Shown: positions 9,326 to 19,121 of the stretch, piece by piece
Layout of the letters: every line of letters begins with the position of its first letter
How positions within the stretch are numbered: the first letter of the stretch is position 1
Origin: Flavobacteriia bacterium
GTDB lineage: Bacteria > Bacteroidota > Bacteroidia > Flavobacteriales > Flavobacteriaceae
Direction of reading: 5' to 3'
Assembly (NCBI GenBank): GCA_030626085.1
Contig: DAOUPQ010000001.1
Coordinates: forward strand, 1 to 41,449
DNA length: 41,449 bases
Translations under genes and position numbers: made by a program
The notes under the pieces: model-generated
Told to the model about the DNA's origin: nothing
Seen by the model: the letters and a program-made list of their open reading frames with translations, nothing else
Database searches by the model: none

Positions 9326-10224
9326 TGAAGAATTCAAATATTAAATATATTATTCTTTTTATTAGTACAATTTTATTTGTAGATGTTGTTGATGGGAATT
9401 TGTTGAAAAGACAATTTCAAAAGATTTCGTCTGGTACTTATGGTAAAATTAATAATAGTTTAAGGTCAAACTCTGAATTACTTATTCTGGGAAGCTCTAG
9501 AGCAATGCATCATTACAATCCGAATATACTATCAAAAAACACAGAACTTTCTTGTTATAATACAGGGTTAGGAGGTTATGGTCTTTTTTATAATTATGCA
9601 ATTTTGAACGAACAAGTAAAAATTCATTCTCCAAAAGTTGTTATTATTGATTTGTCTCCAAATGTAATAGTTGATGATAAATCTTATACCAAATTAAATA
9701 TGTTATTACCCTATTATAAAGATTACAATTCTTTTCAAGAAATAATTAGATTGGATCCTAAATTTTCAAAATTAGAAGTGATTTCAAATATGTATTTGTA
9801 TAATTCAACACTATATAACCTTTTTAGAAGTAATTTTGGAAAAAAAGTTGATGATAATAATGGATTTGAACCTCTAAACAGCAAAATTAATGAAATGAAT
9901 TTTGCACCTTTTAATTTTCGAAATGAACAAATAGACCCAAATAAACTAATTTACTTAAAAAAGATAATATCAATATGTAACTTATATAATATAAAGTTAA
10001 TTGGAGTAGTATCCCCAACATACCTCAAATATGATAGTAATAATATAATTATAAATCGGTTTAAAGAAATTTTTTATGCAAATAATTTAGAATTTTATGA
10101 TTATTCTGATTTTTTTAGATTATATAAAGACCCTAAATATTTTAAAGATCAGCTTCATATGAATCAATCTGGTGCAGAAATCTTTTCTGAGGATTTATCA
10201 AACAAAATAATGAATGGATTATAA
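9325..10224 (+). CDS. Membrane-anchored SGNH-type acyl transfer partner of the MBOAT protein
   Basis: A 299-residue protein with one N-terminal hydrophobic segment (about 8-22) and an extracytoplasmic domain. LILGSSRAMHH (53-63) is the block I motif with the nucleophilic Ser, and FKDQLHMNQSGAE near the end carries the Asp275-x2-His278 pair. This is the SGNH/AlgJ/DltD-like pattern. Such proteins take the acyl group from an MBOAT protein and place it on the polysaccharide in the periplasm. It starts on the last base of the MBOAT stop codon and overlaps capG by 11 bases, so translation of all three is coupled. Overall similarity to characterised members looks low, but the motif order and context support the role. 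Confidence 0.8.
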   Translation: MKNSNIKYIILFISTILFVDVVDGNLLKRQFQKISSGTYGKINNSLRSNSELLILGSSRAMHHYNPNILSKNTELSCYNTGLGGYGLFYNYAILNEQVKIHSPKVVIIDLSPNVIVDDKSYTKLNMLLPYYKDYNSFQEIIRLDPKFSKLEVISNMYLYNSTLYNLFRSNFGKKVDDNNGFEPLNSKINEMNFAPFNFRNEQIDPNKLIYLKKIISICNLYNIKLIGVVSPTYLKYDSNNIIINRFKEIFYANNLEFYDYSDFFRLYKDPKYFKDQLHMNQSGAEIFSEDLSNKIMNGL

Positions 10225-11353
10225 AAAATTAAAAGTAGCTACGATAATGGGAACTCGACCAGAAATTATTAGGTTAAGTTCAACAATAAAACTCTTAGAT
10301 AAATATCTAAATCAAATAATTATTCACACAGGTCAAAATTATGATTATGAGTTAAATGAAATATTTTTTAAAGAATTAGGATTACGAAAACCTGATTATT
10401 TTTTGGGTGTAGATACTTCATCACTCGGACACGTTCTGGGAGAAATTTTAATTAAAAGTGAAGAAGTTTTTAAGAAAGAAAAACCCGATGCAGTTTTAAT
10501 TTTAGGAGATACAAATTCAAGTATTGCAGGTGTTATTGCTAAAAGAATGCGTATTCCTATATTTCATATGGAAGCTGGAAACCGTAGTTTTGATTTGAAT
10601 GTTCCTGAAGAAATTAATCGTAGAATAATTGACCATCTGGCTGATTTTAATTTGGTATATACAGAACATGCAAGACGACATTTATTGAGTGAAGGGCTTC
10701 CGCATAGAAGAATTTATTTGACAGGTTCGCCAATGTATGAAGTACTAAATGATAATAAAGAAAAAATAAGTGCTTCAAGTATTCTTGATAAACTTGAGTT
10801 ACAAAGGAAAGAGTTTTTTATTGTTTCAGTTCATCGAGAAGAAAATGTAGATAACCCTAAGCATTTAATACAAATTTTAGATATTTTAAACAAATTAGCA
10901 GAAAACTATGAAATTCCTGTTGTAGTTTCAACACATCCACGTACTCTAAAAAGATTAGAATCATTAAAGAATAAAACTATTGATAAGAGGATTCAATTTC
11001 TAAAACCTTTTGGTTTTTTTGATTATGTAAAATTGCAAAAAGAATCATTATGTGTTATTTCTGATAGTGGTACTATTAATGAAGAATCAGCGATATTATC
11101 TTTTCCAGCTATAAGTATAAGGCAAAGCATGGAAAGACCAGAAGCTCAGGATACTGGGACAATAGTTTTAACGGGATTTGATACCGATACCATTTTAAAT
11201 TCAATTCATACAGTAATTGAAGAGCAAAAATTAGGGAGTTATCAGCAAATCCCATTTGAATATACTATTGAAAATACATCTTGGCGTGTTTTAAAATTAA
11301 TAATGGGAAATGCCAAATTAAGTAATAAATGGTGGGGAATTTATGAAAGTTGA
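10214..11353 (+). CDS. capG: UDP-N-acetyl-L-talosamine 2-epimerase giving UDP-L-FucNAc (CapG/WbjD/FnlC)
   Basis: A 379-residue member of the UDP-GlcNAc 2-epimerase (WecB) family. It has GTRPEIIRLSSTI at the N-terminus, LILGDTNSSIAG, then HMEAGNRSFDLNVPEEINRR and YTEHARRHLLSEG, and in the C-terminal half ISDSGTINEESAIL with RQSMERPEAQDTG. The NVPEEINRRIIDHLADFNLV and YTEHARR blocks are those of the CapG/WbjD group rather than plain WecB. It converts UDP-6-deoxy-L-TalNAc to UDP-L-FucNAc, completing the pathway begun by capE and capF. It is separated from them by the MBOAT/SGNH pair, an uncommon arrangement. It overlaps the following glycosyltransferase by 11 bases. Confidence 0.92.
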   Translation: MDYKKLKVATIMGTRPEIIRLSSTIKLLDKYLNQIIIHTGQNYDYELNEIFFKELGLRKPDYFLGVDTSSLGHVLGEILIKSEEVFKKEKPDAVLILGDTNSSIAGVIAKRMRIPIFHMEAGNRSFDLNVPEEINRRIIDHLADFNLVYTEHARRHLLSEGLPHRRIYLTGSPMYEVLNDNKEKISASSILDKLELQRKEFFIVSVHREENVDNPKHLIQILDILNKLAENYEIPVVVSTHPRTLKRLESLKNKTIDKRIQFLKPFGFFDYVKLQKESLCVISDSGTINEESAILSFPAISIRQSMERPEAQDTGTIVLTGFDTDTILNSIHTVIEEQKLGSYQQIPFEYTIENTSWRVLKLIMGNAKLSNKWWGIYES

Positions 11354-12542
11354 AAAAATATTAATTTTTACTACGACCCCATTTCCTTATGGAATGGCTG
11401 CCACAAATAGAATTATTTCTTATGCCAAAGGATTTATTGAGAATGGCAAGCAAGTTGAGGTAATATGTATGAATAGTACTGAGAATGCTGATAATATATT
11501 TAATTTGAAGGCAGAAGGATATTATCAAGGGATTCGATTTATTTACCTTTCAGGAAGTACTGTAAAGTCTAATAACTTTATCTTGAGGAGATTTCATAAA
11601 TTAACATCTTTAATTTCACTTTTTATTTTCAGTATTAACAGTATTAATAATGTAACTGCATCAATATATTATTCAAGCAATACTTCTTCAGCTTTGGTAC
11701 TGTGGTTTGTGAATAAATTATCTAACGGTATATTCCTAAAAGAAGAAAGTGAGTATCCAGATATATATTTAAATAATAAAAATTATCATTCTAAATATAT
11801 ATTTAGAAAGATTCACTATAAATTATTTGATGGTTTTTTACTGATGACGAAAAGACTAATTTTATATTTTAGTTCAAAAACGAAAGCCCCATGTATTCAA
11901 ATACCAATGACAGTAGAATTAGATAGATTTGAAAATGGTTTAAAAAAAAGTAATGAAAAAACAGATCAAATTATTTATACTGGGATTTTGGATGATAGTA
12001 AAGATGGTATAGATATTTTAATTAATGCATTTGCAAAAGTTGTAAAAAAGCATAATAATTATGAATTGCACCTATATGGATCTGCACATTCAAAAGAAAA
12101 AATGCAGAAATATTATGAGATGGTGAAACAATTAGAAATAACCCAATCTGTTTATTTTATGGGTAGAGTTTCTAGGGATGTTATAACAAGTAAAATAAAA
12201 AATGCTAGAATATTAGTATTACCAAGACCTGACAGTATTCAGGCTCAAAATGGATTCCCCACTAAACTTGGTGAATATCTGGCGACTGGAAATCCAACAT
12301 TAGTTACAAGTGTAGGAGAGATTCCTGATTATTTAACAGATTCCAAGAATTCTTTCATTGCCATTCCTGGAGATGTTTTAAGTTTAAAAAATAAAATGCT
12401 TGAGATTATTGAAAATTACCCAAAGGCTAAGGAAGTAGGCTTAAGAGGTAGAGAAGTTGCAAAAATTCATTTTAATAATATAAGTCAGACAAAAAAAATT
12501 ATAAGTTTTATTGAAAATTCATTTAGCAAATGTGTGGGATAA
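11343..12542 (+). CDS. Glycosyltransferase family 4 (GT-B fold)
   Basis: A 399-residue cytoplasmic glycosyltransferase. The N-terminus begins with a strand followed by TTTPFPYGMAATNRI, the acceptor-side loop typical of GT4 enzymes. The C-terminal nucleotide-sugar domain starts near residue 210 (IIYTGILDDSKDGIDILI) and includes the donor site NGFPTKLGEYLATGNPTLVT, where Glu of KLGEYL matches the second Glu of the E-x7-E motif. The GFP triad replaces the first acidic residue, as in some GT4 enzymes. It overlaps capG by 11 bases and asnB by 13 bases. Being next to capG, it is a candidate FucNAc transferase (inference). Donor and linkage cannot be read. Confidence 0.82.
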   Translation: MKVEKILIFTTTPFPYGMAATNRIISYAKGFIENGKQVEVICMNSTENADNIFNLKAEGYYQGIRFIYLSGSTVKSNNFILRRFHKLTSLISLFIFSINSINNVTASIYYSSNTSSALVLWFVNKLSNGIFLKEESEYPDIYLNNKNYHSKYIFRKIHYKLFDGFLLMTKRLILYFSSKTKAPCIQIPMTVELDRFENGLKKSNEKTDQIIYTGILDDSKDGIDILINAFAKVVKKHNNYELHLYGSAHSKEKMQKYYEMVKQLEITQSVYFMGRVSRDVITSKIKNARILVLPRPDSIQAQNGFPTKLGEYLATGNPTLVTSVGEIPDYLTDSKNSFIAIPGDVLSLKNKMLEIIENYPKAKEVGLRGREVAKIHFNNISQTKKIISFIENSFSKCVG

Positions 12543-14392
12543 CAGGTAAAATATATTTTGATAAAAACCAGAAGGTTTCTTTGAATGAATTAAATAGAAT
12601 GACATACATGATCAAACATCGAGGTCCTGATGATAAAGGTTATTATATTAATGAAAATGTTGGTTTGGGGTTTAGACGACTAAGTATTATAGATTTAAAA
12701 ACTGGTCATCAGCCAATGTCTAACCATGAAGAAACAATATGGATTACTTTTAATGGAGAGATTTATAATTTTAAAGAATTAAGATCCGAATTAAGAAATA
12801 AAGGATATAGGTTTAAAACCCACACAGATACAGAAGTTATAGTTCATCTTTATCAAGAGTATGGGGAAAAATGTGTTGATTATTTGCGAGGTATGTTTGC
12901 TTTTGTTATTTGGGATGATAAACAAAAACTTCTTTTTGGGGCAAGAGACAGATTTGGAATTAAACCACTTTACTATTACATTGACAAAGAAAAATTTGTT
13001 TGGGGTTCTGAAATAAAATCTATTAAAGCTTCAACAAATATTAGAACCGATATAAGCATAGAATCTCTAGATTATTATTTTACATATGGTTATATGCCAA
13101 GAAATAAATCTATTTTCAGCGAAATAGAGAAATTAAAACCAGGTCATTCTTTTTTGTTTAAGCCTTATGAAAAAGAACAATTAAGAATTAAAAAATATTG
13201 GAAGATAAATTTTGAGCCAGATTATTCAAAAACAGAAGCTTATTGGAAAGAGGCTCTTTATGAAAGTTTAAATGAATCGGTAAAAATGAGGATGGTAAGT
13301 GATGTCCCATTAGGAGCATTTCTTAGTGGTGGAGTTGATTCTAGTACTGTGGTTTCTTTGATGAGTTTAAATTCTACTAACCCCATCAAAACTTTTTCAA
13401 TTGGATTTAAAGAAGAAAAATATAATGAACTAAAATATGCTCGTTTAATTGCAGATAGATATAAAACGGACCATCATGAGTTTATAGTTGAACCAAAATC
13501 TATAGACCTTCTTCCAAAGTTAGTCAGGGCATATGATGAACCCTTTGCTGATTCTTCTGCCATACCTACATATTATGTCTCTAAATTTACAAGAGATCAT
13601 GTAACAGTAGCATTGTCTGGAGATGGAGGAGATGAACTTTTTGCTGGATATGATAAATATACTAAAATGCAAGCTCTAAAAAAGTCAGTGTATAATAATA
13701 AATTTACAAATAAGTCATTATTTGGTCCATTGAATAAACTAATCCCAGATTATCTTTTTGGAAAGGGTTTAACATATTATTTATCAAAAGACAAAAATAA
13801 TATTGGAGCCTATTTTTGTTTTTGGAAAGACTATGAAAGACAAAAAATTTTTCAAAAAGATATAAAAGAAAAGTTAAAAAGTAATTTAAGTGAAAACCTA
13901 AAATTAAACTTATTGACCTCTACGCAAGCTGATTTTATTAGTAGAATGCAGAAATTAGATATGCAAACCTATATGGTTGATGATATTTTGACAAAAGTAG
14001 ATAGAGCGTCTATGATGAATTCTTTAGAGGTTAGAGTACCATTATTAGATCATAAGTTTGCGGAATTAAGCTTTAAGATTCCTTCAGAATTAAAATTAAA
14101 GGGGAATACTAAAAAGTTCCTTTTAAAAGATACTTTTAAAGAAATATTACCACCTGAAATTATTTCTCATAAGAAACAGGGTTTTGGTGTTCCCTTAAAG
14201 ATTTGGTTTAAAGATGATCTTAAGACTTATGCTTTTGATACACTTCTAAACGAATCTGAATTAACGGGATATTTAGATAAATCGTATATAAAAGAAATCT
14301 TACATAATCATCAGAAAGGAATTCGTGATTATAGTCCAAAAATATGGTCTTTACTATTTTTGAATGAATGGATAAAACAAAATAATATATGA
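12530..14392 (+). CDS. asnB: Glutamine-hydrolysing asparagine synthase-like amidotransferase
   Basis: A 620-residue enzyme with both AsnB domains. MCGITGK places the catalytic Cys2 right after the initiator Met. The glutaminase domain includes KHRGPDD, RRLSIIDL and FNGEIYNF. The synthetase PP-loop is LSGGVDSS (Ser266 to Ser272), followed by the ALSGDGGDELFAGYDKY block. In polysaccharide loci such proteins usually turn the carboxyl of a uronic acid into an amide rather than make asparagine. That fits the uronic acid genes at 726 and 32600 (inference). The ATG lies 13 bases inside the upstream glycosyltransferase and the stop overlaps the next gene by 4 bases. A second, longer AsnB lies at 23065. 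Confidence 0.9.
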   Translation: MCGITGKIYFDKNQKVSLNELNRMTYMIKHRGPDDKGYYINENVGLGFRRLSIIDLKTGHQPMSNHEETIWITFNGEIYNFKELRSELRNKGYRFKTHTDTEVIVHLYQEYGEKCVDYLRGMFAFVIWDDKQKLLFGARDRFGIKPLYYYIDKEKFVWGSEIKSIKASTNIRTDISIESLDYYFTYGYMPRNKSIFSEIEKLKPGHSFLFKPYEKEQLRIKKYWKINFEPDYSKTEAYWKEALYESLNESVKMRMVSDVPLGAFLSGGVDSSTVVSLMSLNSTNPIKTFSIGFKEEKYNELKYARLIADRYKTDHHEFIVEPKSIDLLPKLVRAYDEPFADSSAIPTYYVSKFTRDHVTVALSGDGGDELFAGYDKYTKMQALKKSVYNNKFTNKSLFGPLNKLIPDYLFGKGLTYYLSKDKNNIGAYFCFWKDYERQKIFQKDIKEKLKSNLSENLKLNLLTSTQADFISRMQKLDMQTYMVDDILTKVDRASMMNSLEVRVPLLDHKFAELSFKIPSELKLKGNTKKFLLKDTFKEILPPEIISHKKQGFGVPLKIWFKDDLKTYAFDTLLNESELTGYLDKSYIKEILHNHQKGIRDYSPKIWSLLFLNEWIKQNNI

Positions 14393-15489
14393 ATATTTTA
14401 CTTTTATGTGGTAATTTGTCTTATGCAGGAGCACAAAGACAATTATTTGAATTAGCAAAAGGATTAAATAAGAAACATGATGTTATTGTTTGTTCTATTT
14501 CCTCTAATGTCTCCTTATTGCAAAATTTTGAGGAAAACAATATTAGGGTAGAAGTTCTTGGGTTGAGAAAAAGGTATTTTATATCAATTTTGTATAAGTT
14601 GTATAACCTAATAAAAAATAATGAGATTCAAGTAATTTACGGTTTTTTATCAACAGCAAATACATATTCTAGAATTATAAAATTATTTTTTCCTTCAATT
14701 AAAATTATTTCTTCTAAAAGAAATAGTGATAGTAAGGAAACTATTTTGAACAAATTATTTGAAAAAATGTTTTCAAAAATGACAGATTTATATATTGCTA
14801 ATTCATTTGCTGGTCAATTAGATTTAAAATATTTTTTTAATATTAAAAACTCAGTAGTAGTTTTAAATGGAGTTGATACTGGTAGATTTCAAAATATTTC
14901 TAATTATTCATGTTTGAAAAAAGATTTTCCAAATTATATAATAATTTCTATGGTTGCCAGAATCAAGAAGCAGAAAAATTATGAAATGTTTTTAAAAGTT
15001 GCTGAAAAGGTTTGTACATCATATGATAATGTTGTTTTCTTTTCAATCGGTGATGATCCAATCCCCAAAGATGCTTATAAGAGTTTTATTTTAAAAGAGA
15101 ATTCAAAATTAAAAATGAAAGATAGGATATTATTTATTGGTGCAAGGTCTGATATACCTGAAATTTTATCAGAAACAGATATATCAATCCTTACATCACA
15201 TAGAGAAGGTTGTTCGAACACCGTTTTAGAATCAATGTTTTCTAAACGTCCTCTAGTTGTAACTGATGTGGGAGATAATAAAAGAATGTTAGCAAAAATG
15301 AATCAAGACTTTATTATAAAACCAAATGATGTACAAATGATGGTTAATAAAATTTCATATTTGATTGATAATCCTGATTTGAGAAAGAAGATTGGGATGG
15401 AAAATTATAGAAAGGCACAAAAAGAATTTACTCAAGAAAAAATGGTTAAAAACACTGAATCAGTCATTATGAGTTTATTAAATAACTAA
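14389..15489 (+). CDS. Glycosyltransferase family 4
   Basis: A 366-residue GT-B glycosyltransferase. The N-terminus LLLCGNLSYAGAQRQLFELA is the classic GT4 start with its Gly-Gly/Ala-rich acceptor loop. The C-terminal donor domain contains MVARIKKQKNYEMFL and ILTSHREGCSNTVLESMFSK, a clear E-x7-E motif (EGCSNTVLE). It overlaps asnB by 4 bases (ATGA). The gene ends at 15489 and about 115 bases of AT-rich spacer follow, the first real gap since capE. Retaining mechanism is expected for the family; the sugar is unknown. Confidence 0.86.
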   Translation: MNILLLCGNLSYAGAQRQLFELAKGLNKKHDVIVCSISSNVSLLQNFEENNIRVEVLGLRKRYFISILYKLYNLIKNNEIQVIYGFLSTANTYSRIIKLFFPSIKIISSKRNSDSKETILNKLFEKMFSKMTDLYIANSFAGQLDLKYFFNIKNSVVVLNGVDTGRFQNISNYSCLKKDFPNYIIISMVARIKKQKNYEMFLKVAEKVCTSYDNVVFFSIGDDPIPKDAYKSFILKENSKLKMKDRILFIGARSDIPEILSETDISILTSHREGCSNTVLESMFSKRPLVVTDVGDNKRMLAKMNQDFIIKPNDVQMMVNKISYLIDNPDLRKKIGMENYRKAQKEFTQEKMVKNTESVIMSLLNN

Positions 15490-15605
15490 ATGAATCAATC
15501 AAATTTAAAATTTTGATAATTCGTTTCTGTTATATTTTGGCTTTGGTTAGATTATATCAAAATAATTAAATGTAGGATTTCTTTAGTATAATTAAATAAT
15601 AAATT

Positions 15606-16808
15606 ATGAAAAAAAAACCAGTTTTATCAATATTTGCTGATGGTGTTAGGTTTGATAGTTTACAATATATGCCATTTGTGAACTCTTTAAATTCTGCACC
15701 CTTAGAGACTGTTTTGGGTTATTCTATTTCTTGTCATCCATCGATGTATACAGGGGTTTATCCTGATAAACATAAAATAGCTTTTCATTGGGTAAAAAGT
15801 AAAAAGAAAAATGGACCCTATACATTCTTAAGTCATTTTCCGGATTTTTTTCCATTTTCAAATCCTTATATTCAAGCATTAGCATCTCATTTTTATGCTA
15901 AAATATTTTTAAAGAAAAAAGCTAGCCCATTTATGGGATATGGTAAATTATTAAATTTACCAATGAAATTTTGGAATCAAATTGACATTAATGAATTTAA
16001 ATATTGGGATGATGATAATTACATAAATGAAGATATTAAGACAATTTTTGAATTAGTAAGGAAAAACAATTATAAGCATCATATATCAAATATGCATAAG
16101 CCTAATTTAGGTAATTTGAAAGCAGTGAAAACTGTAGACCCTCATATGTATGATTGGGTTTATTATTTTATAGGAGAATCTGATTCTGTTTCTCATGAAT
16201 TTACACAACATTCCAATGAGGGAATATCTTTTTTGAAAAAATTAGATAAGTTTATTGAGACGGAATACAAAAGGTTTGAAGAAGCATATGGTATAGATGG
16301 GTTTGATTTTATTTTTTGGTCTGATCATGGTCATATTTCTATAGATAAACAGATTGATTTATATAACTTATTTAAAGAGAATGGTATAAATCTTAAAAAT
16401 GGATTTCATTTGGTAGATTCTACAACTGCTAGGTTTTGGCCAAAAAATGAGACTCAAAGAAATGAAATAATGAAAGTAATGGAAAAAATACCTGAAGCTA
16501 CTTTAGTAAAAGATGAAGATTATTTAAATTTACATCTAGCAAAAGATAGTGATCTGTATGGTGAACTATTCTATTATCTTAAAGGAGGAGTCATTTTTAT
16601 TTATACTATACATGGATTTGGTAAAGAAACTAAATCAATGCATGGATATCATCCTGACGCAAAAGGGAATGATGGATTATTTGTATCTAACAAAACAATA
16701 AATACATCAAGAGTAACCTTACCAGATGTTTTTGTATCAACTATAAATAGTTTAGGAATTGATTATAACACCAAAGTTGGTTTAGATGGAGAAAATATCT
16801 TATCCTAA
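15606..16808 (+). CDS. Alkaline phosphatase superfamily protein (type I phosphodiesterase/NPP-like)
   Basis: A 400-residue protein with no signal peptide. The metal-site motifs of the alkaline phosphatase/nucleotide-pyrophosphatase superfamily appear in order: SIFADGVRFD with Asp12, then a CHPSMYTGVYPDKHKI block that should hold the nucleophile, then ESDSVSHEF (Asp-x3-His), then FWSDHGHIS (Asp-His-Gly-His), and finally MHGYHPD. The set looks complete, so the protein is probably catalytic. Relatives in polysaccharide loci are only vaguely described; it could hydrolyse or transfer a phosphodiester-linked group. Absence of a signal peptide suggests a cytoplasmic substrate, such as a nucleotide-activated or lipid-linked precursor. 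It overlaps the next gene by 23 bases, so the two probably act together. Confidence 0.75.
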   Translation: MKKKPVLSIFADGVRFDSLQYMPFVNSLNSAPLETVLGYSISCHPSMYTGVYPDKHKIAFHWVKSKKKNGPYTFLSHFPDFFPFSNPYIQALASHFYAKIFLKKKASPFMGYGKLLNLPMKFWNQIDINEFKYWDDDNYINEDIKTIFELVRKNNYKHHISNMHKPNLGNLKAVKTVDPHMYDWVYYFIGESDSVSHEFTQHSNEGISFLKKLDKFIETEYKRFEEAYGIDGFDFIFWSDHGHISIDKQIDLYNLFKENGINLKNGFHLVDSTTARFWPKNETQRNEIMKVMEKIPEATLVKDEDYLNLHLAKDSDLYGELFYYLKGGVIFIYTIHGFGKETKSMHGYHPDAKGNDGLFVSNKTINTSRVTLPDVFVSTINSLGIDYNTKVGLDGENILS

Positions 16809-17946
16809 AGAAGTTCAATCTTTTTTTAATGAAATTATTTTAAAGATAAGGGATTCTTTAGACCCTGATTTTATTTTAATAGCTGGAAGTTTTGGAAAAG
16901 AATCATGGTTGTATTCTGGACAAGAATTAATAAGTGATTTTGAATTAGTTTTTGTTTGTAAGAAAAGATGGTCTCTGAATAAGAAAAAACTATTATTAAA
17001 AGAATTAAATAAAGAATATCCATATGAAATAAGTTTAAAGGGGTATTTAATAGATAACATAGAAAATAAGATTATATCAAATTATGCTGTAAAGAATCCT
17101 GGCTATATTAGTTTGGATTTTTTTGATACTTTTTATGATACCAAATACATTTATGCTAGAAATAATAAGACTTTAGATATTGATTGTTCTGGTGATGAAA
17201 TTCCAGTTTGGGAGGCATGGAGACTATATGTTAATAGGATGGGAGATCTATTGGAAATGGATTATAATGAAAAAAATAATATTCAAAAGTTTGAATATTA
17301 TTGGTTGAAGATATTCGAATCAACTGCGGATAGTTACTTGATAATTAATAAAAGATATTATAAAAATATTCTAAATAGATATAAAATATTTAATAAAGAA
17401 CTGATTGAAAATGATGTTATTTTAGATGATAAATGTAAAAGTTCGATCAATTATATAAAAATGGCTCTTTTTGCAAGGTATAAACATGATCTTGGATATT
17501 TTAGATGTGAATTAAGTATTATTGAAAGAAAGGAAATTATAAATTCTTGGATGAATTATTTTGAAAAAAAATTGTCAGAAAAAGAGCAAATACCAGTTAA
17601 AAATGATAAATCATTTTACATTAATTATTTGAATAATAATAGATTGCAGAAAAAGTATTTAGGATTTAAATATATTTATAATATAACTTTATCAAACGGA
17701 ATTCGATTATTGCATAACCCCAATCTTTTAAACTACCCATTCAAATTCTATAATAATTCGAATAGTTGGAGGCATATAATTCTTTTAAGTATATCATCGG
17801 CTTTTAGTGAAAAAAGTCTTAGCAATAGTAATTTTCCACAGGCTAAATACATTTTAAGCAAAATTATATCTGAAAAGGAAATTATAACTTTAACAGAAAA
17901 GAAATTTATAAATACCATATTAAATTATTGGAAAATTTTAAGATAG
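16786..17946 (+). CDS. Protein with nucleotidyltransferase-like N-terminal motif, unknown function
   Basis: A 386-residue protein I do not recognise as a named family. Residues 31-57 contain AGSFGKES followed by ISDFELVFV. The Gly34-Ser35 and Asp51-x-Glu53 pattern is that of pol-beta-type nucleotidyltransferases (hG[GS], spacer, Dh[DE]h). The rest is probably helical, with many Lys, Asn and Tyr residues, and has no membrane segment. The ATG lies 23 bases inside the upstream phosphatase-superfamily gene, and the next glycosyltransferase follows with no gap. The context suggests a role in adding or activating a phosphate-linked group, but this is inference. The AT-rich third positions match the neighbours. 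Confidence 0.55.
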   Translation: MEKISYPKEVQSFFNEIILKIRDSLDPDFILIAGSFGKESWLYSGQELISDFELVFVCKKRWSLNKKKLLLKELNKEYPYEISLKGYLIDNIENKIISNYAVKNPGYISLDFFDTFYDTKYIYARNNKTLDIDCSGDEIPVWEAWRLYVNRMGDLLEMDYNEKNNIQKFEYYWLKIFESTADSYLIINKRYYKNILNRYKIFNKELIENDVILDDKCKSSINYIKMALFARYKHDLGYFRCELSIIERKEIINSWMNYFEKKLSEKEQIPVKNDKSFYINYLNNNRLQKKYLGFKYIYNITLSNGIRLLHNPNLLNYPFKFYNNSNSWRHIILLSISSAFSEKSLSNSNFPQAKYILSKIISEKEIITLTEKKFINTILNYWKILR

Positions 17947-19113
17947 ATGTCAAATAGAAAATATATAATAAAGAACCTTGCTCCATGGATGATGGACGAG
18001 CTAATTGCTTTTTCAAATGTTACAACTTTTGATATTATTTTTCTTAGAGAGCAGGATGAATTTTATGAAAAAGAAATTCAAGAATTAATCACGAATAATA
18101 TTAATATTTTTATAAAACCATTCTCAGTCAATAATTTTTTCTATAAATTATGGATTGTTATTAAATTGTTATTTTTAAATTTTTTCAAATTTAGGTTTGA
18201 TTACAATGGGGCAATAGGAATAAAAAGTATTTGGTGGTTTTTATTTTTAGATATGTCGATTTTTTCAAACAATTCAAATATTCATGCTCAGTTCGCTACT
18301 CAACCTGCATTAGTTTCATTGTTGATTAAAAAGTATTATAAGAACAAACCTAGGTACTCATTTACTTTTCATGCATATGATATTTATTTTGAAAATGAAT
18401 GGTTTAATATGTTAGTTGAAAACTGCTATAAATCTTTTAGTATTTCAAATTTCAATATCAAATATGTTCAAAAAAAGTATATTTTTTCGAATAAGATTGT
18501 TCTTTCTCGCTTAGGTGTTTTTAGAAATAGAATTAAAAAAGAAAATAAAAAAGAATCTAATGAGTTTATTATTGGCCTGATGAGTTGGTTTACAAAAAAG
18601 AAAGGGATTGAATATTTATTAGAATCTTTTAAAGTATTAAAAGAAAAAGAATTTAAAAATATTAAATTAAAACTTGCTGGAGATGGCCCATTAAAAGATG
18701 ATATTTTAAATTTTATTAATGAAAATAATTTAACAAATTTAGTTGAATATGTTGGTAAGATTAAAGGTAAAGAAAAAGATAAGTTTTATAATTTGTTAGA
18801 CGTTTTTATTTTACCATCTGTCAAATTAGATAAAGATCAAGATGGCATACCTGTTGTTTTAATGGAAGCAATAGCATATGAATTACCTATTATAAGTACT
18901 AATGTTTCTGGTATCCCTGAGATTTGTGTTAATAATTATAATGGTTTTTTATTAAATGAAAAAAATACTGAAGAGATTGTAAAATCTATTATTGATATGT
19001 TTGGGAATAGAGATAAAATAAAAATATTTTCTAAAAATGCACTTTTATTAAGTGAAAATTATGATATAGAGATCAATTCGAAAAAGAAAATGATTACTAT
19101 GGGATGGATATAA
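17947..19113 (+). CDS. Glycosyltransferase family 4
   Basis: A 388-residue GT-B enzyme. Residues about 112-135 contain NIHAQFATQPALVSLLIKKY, and FTFHAYDIYFENEW is the interdomain acceptor region seen in WcaL/AmsK-type colanic acid transferases. The donor domain has GLMSWFTKKKGIEYLLESF, LAGDGPLKDDI and DGIPVVLMEAIAYELPIIST, the D-x7-E variant of the GT4 motif. It begins directly after the upstream stop codon. A broken copy of a closely similar 3' end lies 160 bases downstream, which points to recombination between glycosyltransferase genes. Confidence 0.86.
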   Translation: MSNRKYIIKNLAPWMMDELIAFSNVTTFDIIFLREQDEFYEKEIQELITNNINIFIKPFSVNNFFYKLWIVIKLLFLNFFKFRFDYNGAIGIKSIWWFLFLDMSIFSNNSNIHAQFATQPALVSLLIKKYYKNKPRYSFTFHAYDIYFENEWFNMLVENCYKSFSISNFNIKYVQKKYIFSNKIVLSRLGVFRNRIKKENKKESNEFIIGLMSWFTKKKGIEYLLESFKVLKEKEFKNIKLKLAGDGPLKDDILNFINENNLTNLVEYVGKIKGKEKDKFYNLLDVFILPSVKLDKDQDGIPVVLMEAIAYELPIISTNVSGIPEICVNNYNGFLLNEKNTEEIVKSIIDMFGNRDKIKIFSKNALLLSENYDIEINSKKKMITMGWI

Positions 19114-19121
19114 TAGTCATT

